From positions 1-5,362 of the forward strand of contig JAUYGE010000147.1 of assembly GCA_030690705.1 (NCBI GenBank): a stretch of DNA of 5,362 bases, read 5' to 3'. The position numbers and the translations under genes are program-made. Each line of letters begins with the position of its first letter. Position 1 is the stretch's first letter. This DNA comes from Dehalococcoidia bacterium (GTDB lineage: Bacteria > Chloroflexota > Dehalococcoidia > JAENJB01). The notes beneath the pieces are model-generated. The model saw only the letters and a list, made by a program, of their open reading frames with translations. It did no database searches and was not told the origin of the DNA. Shown here piece by piece: positions 1-4,513 of the stretch.

Positions 1-29
1 TGATGACCGCCTGCCCGGTGGGCAGCGAC
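1..29. repeat. 29-bp exact direct repeat, copy 1 (fragment of macrodomain gene)
   Basis: Bases 1-29 are identical to bases 520-548, and identity stops at base 30 versus 549. On the minus strand the repeat encodes SLPTGQAVI of the macrodomain protein. The last nine bases also fit the MalQ reading (GSD), so the junction between macrodomain-like and malQ sequence probably lies in a short shared stretch around 20-29. It may be a real duplication or a chimeric sequence end. Confidence 0.9.
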
Positions 30-164
30 GCCAGGATGAATGTACCCGGGAGGCAGGAGGGGCACTGGGGATGGCGGTTTACTCTGGACATGCTGACCGA
101 GGTGATGAGAGACCGGCTGAGGGTACTGACCGTCACCCACGGGCGCAGCCTGGCCAGGAAGTGA
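1..164 (+). CDS. malQ: 4-alpha-glucanotransferase (amylomaltase), C-terminal end only
   Basis: This is the 3' end of a gene entering from the left edge; the frame is open from position 3 and stops with TGA at 162-164. The residues GSDARMNVPG, then GHWGWRF, then RLRVLTVTHGR match the well-conserved C-terminal block of GH77 4-alpha-glucanotransferases, usually LGLGS-ARMN-PG, GNW-WR and a final LT--YGR. Here GHWGWR replaces the usual GNW-WR and THGR replaces the usual YGR. The family moves alpha-1,4-glucan segments between maltodextrins in the cytoplasm, in glycogen/maltodextrin metabolism; the catalytic residues lie upstream, outside the window. Oddly, codons before GSDAR (bases 1 to about 20) read MTACPV, which does not resemble MalQ, and these bases duplicate part of the macrodomain gene. 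The true MalQ homology therefore begins near base 21. The gene converges on the macrodomain gene with 14 bp between the stops and no visible terminator hairpin. Confidence 0.7.
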   Translation, partial: MTACPVGSDARMNVPGRQEGHWGWRFTLDMLTEVMRDRLRVLTVTHGRSLARK

Positions 165-178
165 CCTGCCTTCTCCGC

Positions 179-736
179 CTAGTCTTTCATCTCCTGCATT
201 AGCTTTTGCAGAGTCTGCTCATAGACCCGCTGGACAGGCTCGCTGAAAAGGACAAAGACGACCTCTTCAGGTGACCCTTCGCGGCGGAGGAAACCTGTTA
301 CGGTCTTCAGTGCTATCTCTGCCGCCTCTATCACCGGGTATCCGTAGGCCCCGGTGCTGATGGAAGGGAAGGAAACGCTGCTCAGCCGCATGGACACCGC
401 CAGTTTCAGACTCTCCCGGTAGGCGCTGGCCAGGAGCTCCGCTTCCTCGCTGTGGCCTCCCTGCCATACGGGCCCGACGGTGTGAATTACGTGGCGCGCC
501 TTGAGATTGCCCCCGGTGGTGATGACCGCCTGCCCGGTGGGCAGCGACCCCCGTTCGGCCCGTATCTTGCGGCATTCCTCGAGGATAGTCGGGCCCCCGG
601 CGCGATGGATAGCCCCGTCAACGCCTCCTCCTCCCAGGAGACCGGAGTTGGCGGCATTGACTATGGCGTCGGTATCCTGCCGGGTGATGTCCCCCTGGAC
701 GAGTGTAAGGCGGGTCTTGTTGATAGTGAGTTCCAT
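179..736 (-). CDS. Macrodomain protein, probable ADP-ribose / O-acetyl-ADP-ribose hydrolase
   Basis: A complete 185-aa single-domain macro protein, the usual length for the YmdB/MacroD/AF1521 type. Visible motifs in order: GDIT (15-18), the ligand loop DAIVNAAN (23-30), the glycine-rich GGGGVDGAIH (35-44) with the Asp (D40) and Asn (N27, N30) positions typical of hydrolytic macrodomains, TGQAVIT (67-73), VIHTVGPVW (83-91), and the phosphate-binding loop STGAYGYP (127-134). The family binds ADP-ribose and removes acetyl from O-acetyl-ADP-ribose, or mono-ADP-ribose from acidic side chains, in the cytoplasm; which reaction applies cannot be read here. The ATG at 734-736 was chosen because AAGGAGG lies 4 nt upstream and the fold starts directly after it. 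The frame stays open to 1204, but that extension only mirrors the spacer and the antisense of the flavoprotein gene. No signal peptide or membrane segment. It is convergent with malQ and divergent from the flavoprotein operon, so probably transcribed alone. Confidence 0.93.
   Translation of the reverse strand: MELTINKTRLTLVQGDITRQDTDAIVNAANSGLLGGGGVDGAIHRAGGPTILEECRKIRAERGSLPTGQAVITTGGNLKARHVIHTVGPVWQGGHSEEAELLASAYRESLKLAVSMRLSSVSFPSISTGAYGYPVIEAAEIALKTVTGFLRREGSPEEVVFVLFSEPVQRVYEQTLQKLMQEMKD
520..548. repeat. 29-bp exact direct repeat, copy 2 (inside macrodomain gene)
   Basis: The native copy of the sequence found at 1-29. It sits inside the macrodomain reading frame and encodes the conserved SLPTGQAVI strand, so this copy is the parent and the left-edge copy the derivative. 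Confidence 0.9.
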
Positions 737-740
737 GGTC

Positions 741-755
741 CCTCCTTGAAGGAGG
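741..755 (-). promoter_or_regulatory. Shine-Dalgarno of macrodomain gene inside a perfect inverted repeat
   Basis: On the minus strand the sequence is CCTCCTTCAAGGAGG, four bases before the ATG. AAGGAGG is a near-ideal ribosome binding site. It is preceded by its own complement CCTCCTT, giving a 6-bp stem with a 3-nt loop if folded. This could hide the ribosome binding site and lower or modulate translation. The site decides the start codon; regulation through the hairpin is inference. Confidence 0.6.
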
Positions 756-779
756 CTTGGGTGCCCTCTTCCGTGTCTC

Positions 780-788
780 ATTTTAGCA
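780..788 (-). promoter_or_regulatory. Candidate extended -10 promoter for macrodomain gene
   Basis: The minus strand reads TGCTAAAAT, i.e. TGn followed by a 5/6 match to TATAAT, which is the extended -10 arrangement. There is no good -35 hexamer at 16-18 bp. Transcription would begin near 773, giving a leader of about 37 nt that contains the Shine-Dalgarno hairpin. Prediction by eye only. Confidence 0.3.
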
Positions 789-798
789 TCCGCTGTTT

Positions 799-865
799 CG
801 TCATTGCGACCCTGAACAGGGAACATCACCGATTGCTTCGTCGCTAGACGCTCCTCGCAATGACG
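799..865. repeat. 67-bp intergenic repeat element with 11-bp terminal inverted repeats
   Basis: The element begins CGTCATTGCGA (799-809) and ends with the perfect complement TCGCAATGACG (855-865). Inside are a short hairpin CCCTGAACAGGG (810-821) and the segment GATTGCTTCGTCGCTAG (831-847), which resembles the GAAGCAATC part of a repeat I recognise as common in intergenic regions of environmental bacteria. The 11 bases GTCATTGCGAG recur at 4312-4322 in the other spacer (here as the complement at 854-864). It has no coding capacity and could be a small non-autonomous (MITE/REP-like) element. It lies between the two candidate divergent promoters. Confidence 0.7.
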
Positions 866-875
866 AATATGGGCA

Positions 876-904
876 TTGTGCCTGGCGGCTGCTGCTGCTA
901 GAAT
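876..904 (+). promoter_or_regulatory. Candidate sigma-70-type promoter for the flavoprotein operon
   Basis: TTGTGC (876-881) and TAGAAT (899-904) are separated by 17 bp, with 3/6 and 5/6 matches to the -35 and -10 consensus. Transcription would start near 911, leaving a leader of about 40 nt before the ATG at 950. The spacer contains four GCT triplets in a row (888-899), a tract that could change length by slippage and so alter spacing. Prediction by eye only. Confidence 0.35.
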
Positions 905-949
905 GGCCACTGGTATCACCGACACCACCTTGAGGAAGGGAGGCATACC

Positions 950-2602
950 ATGCTGGAAAAAGAGTCCATGACCACCGATATCCTGATAATCGGCTCGGGG
1001 ATAGCAGGGATGATAGCGGCCATCGAGGCCAGGAAGGGAGGTGCCCGGGTAACCATCGCCACCAAGGGCAGCCTGGGCAGAGAGGCCTCCACCGCCGTTG
1101 CCCGCACTTTCCGGACCTATCACGGCGATGAGATCGGCGGCCGGGAGGTTCCCGGGTACGACGATGAGCCGGGCAAGCATATCGAAGACTGGGCCATGGT
1201 GCATGCCATCATCGACGAGGCGGAGAAACAGATTCAGAACCTGATCAAACTGGGCGTGCCCATGGTCTACAAGTCAAGCCACGCCATCTATGAGAAGATG
1301 CCCGTGTGGCGGCCTGAGGGCAGCGACAATGCCCACGGGGGCGCCATAGTGCTGGATATCCTGGCGCCGGTGGTCAGGCAGATGGGCATTGAGGTGGTGG
1401 AAGGGTGCCAGATCACCAACCTGCTGAAGGACGAGGGCAGGGTTGCCGGCGCTTCCGGCTTGCTCAAGGATGGGCGGTGGCTTTCCATCCACGCTAAGGC
1501 CGTGATCCTGGCTACCGGTGGCGCGGCCGGCATGTCCGAGATAGCCTCGGCGCCCCGCGAGATCGCCGGCAACGGCTACGCCATGGCGCTGAAGGCGGGG
1601 CTGCCGCTCAAGAACGTGGAGTTCAATCAGCTCTATCCCGTTGGACTGCCCACCCCTACCGGGCAGTACGTCCACTGCGCGCCGCTCACTCTCATGATGG
1701 AGCAGGCCGTGTTGAAGAATGATAATGGTGAGGACATCATCAAGAAGCACTTCGGCCTCTCAGTCCAGGATGCCATGGCTGTCTCGAGCATCAGGTTCGA
1801 CTGGCTCCCGCGGGCGGTGGCCCTGGAACTGGAGCACGGGAAGGTCTGGCTCGACCTGACACGGGTGCCCGCTACGGAGTGGGGCAAGCTGCCGGAAAGG
1901 AACTGGAAGCAGATCAGAAGGACCCAGGTGGATATGAAGAAGACCCCTCTGCCGGTCATGCCCCTGAGCCATGCCTTCAGAGGGGGTCTGCTGGTAAGCC
2001 CGCGGATGCAGACGCCGATGCAGGGTCTCTACGCGGCCGGCGAGGTCACTGCCGGCTGGATGGCTGGGGAGAGGGGGCTGGGCAATCTGCCGAGTTGTCT
2101 GGCCATGGGCGCTATTGCCGCGCGAAACGCAGTGGCGGATATGGAAGGTGTTAAGGCGCCCCGGCAGGCCGGGGTGGTGGACGATGGACTGGAGGAGGCG
2201 CAGGGGTTGGCAAGGGCGAAGGGGCGGACCAGTGCAGTTGAGGTGGGGGACGAGATTCGCCGGGTGATGTACCGCCGCGCGGGGCCGGTGAAGAGTGCGG
2301 GCTCGTTGCGGGAGGGGCTGCGGGAACTGGAAGCCCTGGAAGCCAGGACGGCGAAGATGCGGTGCGCCGCCGCGGGTGAGCTGAGGGAGGGCCTCGAGAC
2401 GAAGGCCATGCTCCTCGCCGGCAGGGCGATAATGAAGGCGGCCCTCCTGAGAACGGAAAGCCGGGGCGGGTTCTTCCGCCGCGATTTCCCGGACCGGAAC
2501 GACAAGGAGTGGCTGCGTCCCGTCCTGGTCTCCTACGACCGGGCATCGGGAGAAGTACGGGCGGAGCCAGGCAAAAAGCTGGTGTTGCCCAAGGAGCTAT
2601 GA
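950..2602 (+). CDS. FAD-dependent oxidoreductase, fumarate reductase/succinate dehydrogenase flavoprotein-like (copy 1)
   Basis: A 550-aa flavoprotein. The N-terminal Rossmann motif is DILIIGSGIAG (10-20), followed by E26 in the ADP-ribose-binding position. ATGGAAGMSE is a second FAD-domain signature, YAAGEV (361-366) is the C-terminal FAD contact, and a Succ_DH_flav_C-type helical domain follows from ~430 and ends in RTESRGGFFRRDFP. By motif alignment to SdhA/FrdA, R288 matches the proton-shuttle Arg, H341 the substrate His and R375 the substrate Arg, but the other substrate His of the HPTG motif is Tyr229. The flavin-linking His is Ser47, so FAD should be non-covalent. This argues against a standard succinate/fumarate enzyme; an oxidoreductase acting on another unsaturated or carboxylated substrate is more likely. 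There is no signal peptide or Tat motif, so it is probably cytoplasmic. GGGAGG lies 6 nt before the ATG; Met7 is a weaker alternative start. First gene of a likely two-gene operon with copy 2; no FeS or membrane subunit is visible. Confidence 0.88.
   Translation: MLEKESMTTDILIIGSGIAGMIAAIEARKGGARVTIATKGSLGREASTAVARTFRTYHGDEIGGREVPGYDDEPGKHIEDWAMVHAIIDEAEKQIQNLIKLGVPMVYKSSHAIYEKMPVWRPEGSDNAHGGAIVLDILAPVVRQMGIEVVEGCQITNLLKDEGRVAGASGLLKDGRWLSIHAKAVILATGGAAGMSEIASAPREIAGNGYAMALKAGLPLKNVEFNQLYPVGLPTPTGQYVHCAPLTLMMEQAVLKNDNGEDIIKKHFGLSVQDAMAVSSIRFDWLPRAVALELEHGKVWLDLTRVPATEWGKLPERNWKQIRRTQVDMKKTPLPVMPLSHAFRGGLLVSPRMQTPMQGLYAAGEVTAGWMAGERGLGNLPSCLAMGAIAARNAVADMEGVKAPRQAGVVDDGLEEAQGLARAKGRTSAVEVGDEIRRVMYRRAGPVKSAGSLREGLRELEALEARTAKMRCAAAGELREGLETKAMLLAGRAIMKAALLRTESRGGFFRRDFPDRNDKEWLRPVLVSYDRASGEVRAEPGKKLVLPKEL
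2451..2592 (+). repeat. Near-identical 142-bp 3' tract, copy in flavoprotein 1
   Basis: Aligned with 4144-4285, only 8 of 142 bases differ (my count), and among 44 identical codons' residues only 4 silent differences occur. The 165 bp at the 5' ends of the same genes differ at about 41 positions. Similarity drops abruptly upstream of 2451 and ends after CCCAA at 2592. This looks like a gene-conversion tract between tandem paralogues. Confidence 0.75.
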
Positions 2603-2643
2603 AGGGGCGCTCGTTAGAACTGAAAGAGAAGGGAGATATTTGA
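2599..2643 (+). other. Possible 14-codon coupling mini-ORF between the two flavoprotein genes
   Basis: ATGA at 2599-2602 overlaps the stop of copy 1, and a short frame (MKGRSLELKEKGDI) ends with TGA at 2641-2643. That stop overlaps the ATG of copy 2 (TGATG, 2641-2645). AAGGAG (2591-2596) precedes the first ATG, but only 2 nt away, which is too close for good initiation. Such double overlaps can pass ribosomes from one gene to the next. It may equally be chance in a 40-bp spacer; no peptide function is claimed. Confidence 0.2.
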
Positions 2644-4289
2644 TGCTGGAAAACGAGTCCCTGTCGACTGACATCCTGGTGGTTGGCTCGGGTATAGCCG
2701 GAATGATCGCGGCTATCGAGGCCAGGAAAGCTGGCGCCGAGGTAGTACTGGCATCCAGGAGCAAGCTTGGCAAGGAGTCCTCCACCGCTGTCGCCCGCAC
2801 GTTCGCGTTTGGCTCTGAGGAGGAGACGAGAGGCAGGAACATGCCCGGCTATGACAACAAGCCGGGTAAGTACATCGAGGATTGGACCCTCGTGCGGAGC
2901 CTCACGGAGGAGGCGCCGGGACAGATCGAAAACCTGATCAGGTTGGGCGTGCCAATGGTGCGGATCCCGGCTGACAAGGGCTATGAGAAATTGCCCGCCT
3001 ACCGCCCGAAGGGAAGCGACGTCTCCCACGGGGGCGCTATCGTGCTGGATATCCTCGGTCCTGTGGCGAGCAACCTGGGGATCAGGGTGGTGGAAGGGTG
3101 CCAGATCACCAACCTGCTAAGGGATGAAGGCAGGATCGCCGGTGCATCAGGGCTGCGCCAGGATGGCGGGTGGCTTTCCATCCACGCCAGGGCCGTCATT
3201 CTGGCCACAGGCGGCGCTGCGGGAATGTCCGAGGTGACCTGTTCCTCGCGTGAGGTCTGCGGGAATGGCTATGCCATGGCGCTCAGGGCGGGCATTTCCT
3301 TGAAGAATATGGAGTTCAACGAGTACTACCCTGTCGGGCTGCCCACCCCCAGGGGCCAGTATGTCCATTGCGCCCCGCTCACCCTGATGATGAAGGGAGC
3401 CTGTCTCAGGAACGAGGCCGGCGAAGATGTCGTCAAGAAGCATTTCGGTATCTCCGTCCAGGAGGCGATGCCGACGACAACAATGAGGTTCGACTGGCTG
3501 CCGCGAGCGGTGGCCTTGGAGATGGAGAGGGGGAAGGTGTACCTGGACCTGACCGGTGTGCCCGCAGAGGATTGGGACAGGCTTCCGGAGAGGAACTGGA
3601 GACAGATAAGACAGACTCATGTGGACATGAAGATGACGCCTTTGCCCATCATGCCCATGAGCATCGCTTTCAGAGGGGGCATTTCAGTGGACGCGCGGAT
3701 GCAGTCTTCGTTGGCTGGTCTGTATGCGGCGGGAGAGGTCGTTGGCGGCTGGATGGCCTGGGAGAGATGGCTGGGGTACCTGACCGCGTGTCTGGCCATG
3801 GGAGCCATCGCTGGACGAAAGGCCGTGGCTGGCATAGAGGGCGCGAAGGCGCCCCGGAAGGCCGGGCTGGTGGATGAGGGCCTCGATGAGGCGCGGGCGG
3901 TGTCCAAAGGGAAGGGGGAGACCGACCCCGGGGAGGTGGGCGATGAGATTCGCCGTGTGGTGTACCGTTATGGCGGACCGGTCAGGAGCGCGGCCTCGCT
4001 GGGTGAGGGTCTCCGGAAGCTGGATGACCTGACCGCCAGGGCAACCGGATTCCGCTGTGGTGGCATATCTGAACTGAGGGACGCCCTCGATGCGAAGGCG
4101 ATGCTTCTGGCCGCCAGAGCGGTGCTGAAGGCGTCCGTGGTACGAACGGAAAGCCGGGGCGGGTTCTTCCGACGCGATTTCCCGGACCGGAACGATAAGG
4201 ACTGGCTGCGTCCCATCATGGTCTCCTGCGACCGGGCATCAGGAGAAGTGCGGGCGGAGCCAGGCAAAAAGCTGGTGTTGCCCAAATAG
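2643..4289 (+). CDS. FAD-dependent oxidoreductase, fumarate reductase/succinate dehydrogenase flavoprotein-like (copy 2, diverged active site)
   Basis: A 548-aa tandem paralogue of the upstream gene, colinear without gaps and about 374/548 residues identical by hand count. It keeps the FAD-binding DILVVGSGIAG (10-20), ATGGAAGMSE, R288, R375, YAAGEV (361-366) and the terminal SRGGFFRRDFP. It differs where substrate would bind: H341 of copy 1 (SHAFRGG) is Ile341 (SIAFRGG), GERGLGNL is WERWLGYL around R375, and EFNQLYP is EFNEYYP. Tyr229 again stands in for the His of the HPTG motif. Loss of H341 suggests altered chemistry, a different substrate, or a structural partner role with copy 1. The ATG at 2643 was preferred over the in-frame TTG at 2640 because MLENES matches MLEKES of copy 1 and GGGAG (2631-2635) is then 7 nt away. 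The 40-bp spacer after copy 1 holds no terminator, so the pair is probably one transcript. No signal peptide; probably cytoplasmic. Confidence 0.88.
   Translation: MLENESLSTDILVVGSGIAGMIAAIEARKAGAEVVLASRSKLGKESSTAVARTFAFGSEEETRGRNMPGYDNKPGKYIEDWTLVRSLTEEAPGQIENLIRLGVPMVRIPADKGYEKLPAYRPKGSDVSHGGAIVLDILGPVASNLGIRVVEGCQITNLLRDEGRIAGASGLRQDGGWLSIHARAVILATGGAAGMSEVTCSSREVCGNGYAMALRAGISLKNMEFNEYYPVGLPTPRGQYVHCAPLTLMMKGACLRNEAGEDVVKKHFGISVQEAMPTTTMRFDWLPRAVALEMERGKVYLDLTGVPAEDWDRLPERNWRQIRQTHVDMKMTPLPIMPMSIAFRGGISVDARMQSSLAGLYAAGEVVGGWMAWERWLGYLTACLAMGAIAGRKAVAGIEGAKAPRKAGLVDEGLDEARAVSKGKGETDPGEVGDEIRRVVYRYGGPVRSAASLGEGLRKLDDLTARATGFRCGGISELRDALDAKAMLLAARAVLKASVVRTESRGGFFRRDFPDRNDKDWLRPIMVSCDRASGEVRAEPGKKLVLPK
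4144..4285 (+). repeat. Near-identical 142-bp 3' tract, copy in flavoprotein 2
   Basis: Partner of 2451-2592, with the same boundaries at a constant offset of 1693 bp. The four amino-acid differences within it are conservative or isolated (E/D, V/I, L/M, Y/C). The region codes for the conserved RTESRGG...LVLPK tail. Confidence 0.75.
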
Positions 4290-4293
4290 CGGC

Positions 4294-4305
4294 GACGCCG
4301 GCGTC
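4294..4305. repeat. 12-bp perfect palindrome just after flavoprotein 2
   Basis: GACGCCGGCGTC is fully self-complementary and begins 5 bp after the TAG stop. As RNA it would need a loop that breaks the centre, and no T-run follows, so it is not a convincing terminator on its own. It may be a protein or methylation target, or chance in GC-rich DNA. Confidence 0.4.
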
Positions 4306-4310
4306 CCTTA

Positions 4311-4445
4311 TGTCATTGCGAGTCGTAGGGTGGGTTGAGTCCGCGGAGGCGGACGAACCCACCGGATCGTCGCCGTGACATTGCGGTGGGTTCGCGCACC
4401 CGCCCGTCTGGTCCACTCATCCTCGGTGCGCTTAACCTACCCTAC
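4311..4445. repeat. Composite intergenic repeat with nested and competing stems
   Basis: Starts with TGTCATTGCGAG, sharing 11 bases with the repeat at 799-865. GTAGGGTGGGTTGAG (4325-4339) pairs with CTTAACCTACCCTAC (4431-4445) over 15 positions, two of them G-U type. Inside, 4385-4400 pairs with 4425-4441 (GGT-GGTT-GCGCACC with one bulge). The word GGTGGGTT occurs twice (4329-4336, 4385-4392) and its complement AACCCACC once (4356-4363), so alternative folds are possible. It resembles GTAGGGTGGGTT-type intergenic repeats known from many bacteria. It separates convergent genes and may help end transcription from both sides. No protein-coding evidence. Confidence 0.7.
4329..4363. terminator. 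Strong hairpin, possible bidirectional terminator/mRNA 3'-end stabiliser
   Basis: GGTGGGTT (4329-4336) pairs with AACCCACC (4356-4363), and GTCCGC (4339-4344) pairs with GCGGAC (4349-4354) around a GGAG loop; a small 2x1 internal loop separates the stems. That is 14 base pairs, 40 bp after the flavoprotein stop. No U-tract follows on either strand, so it is not a classical intrinsic terminator. It fits a repeat-derived hairpin in a convergent spacer. Confidence 0.45.
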
Positions 4446-4457
4446 TGCCCTTTTCTG

Positions 4458-4483
4458 TCATTCCTGCGAAAGCGGGAATCCAG
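4458..4483. repeat. REP-like palindromic repeat with GAAA loop
   Basis: ATTCCTGC (4460-4467) and GCGGGAAT (4472-4479) form an 8-bp stem with one T-G pair, closed by a GAAA tetraloop. The flanks (TC before, CCAG after) match the very widespread TCATTCC-GCGAAAGCGGGAATCCAG bacterial repeat. A TTTTCTGTC stretch precedes it on the plus strand; read from the minus strand, the hairpin is followed by GACAGAAAA, so no T-tract. It lies about 30 bp beyond the amidohydrolase stop. Confidence 0.75.
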
Positions 4484-4513
4484 GGGAGGCCGGACGGTGA
4501 GTTTGCCGCCCCG

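Noticed and set aside
149..158. 10-bp palindrome CCTGGCCAGG near the malQ stop as terminator
   Set aside because: There is no room for a loop and no T-tract follows; it also lies within the malQ coding sequence.
452..847. Plus-strand frames over the macrodomain gene
   Set aside because: They are antisense to conserved macrodomain motifs and show no recognisable protein features; open frames of this size are expected in GC-rich DNA.
737..1204. 156-residue N-terminal extension of the macrodomain reading frame
   Set aside because: It crosses the spacer repeat and the antisense of the flavoprotein gene, shows no domain, and a strong Shine-Dalgarno marks the ATG at 736.
2640..2642. TTG as start of flavoprotein copy 2
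   Set aside because: The adjacent ATG at 2643 has better Shine-Dalgarno spacing and aligns exactly with the start of copy 1.
1274..3029. Several long minus-strand frames over the flavoprotein genes (for example 1274-1750, 2029-2505, 2151-3029)
   Set aside because: Low-complexity Pro/Ser/Arg-rich translations antisense to a well-supported gene. Parallel frames in both paralogues simply mirror their sequence similarity.
950..4289. Calling the pair sdhA/frdA, aprA or nadB
   Set aside because: The substrate His and covalent-flavin His positions are substituted, and the expected partner genes (FeS subunit, aprB, nadA/nadC) are absent, so a specific symbol is not supported.
4290..4513. CRISPR array or tRNA in the repeat-rich spacer
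   Set aside because: The repeats are palindromic, of different types and not regularly spaced by unique spacers, and no cloverleaf can be drawn.
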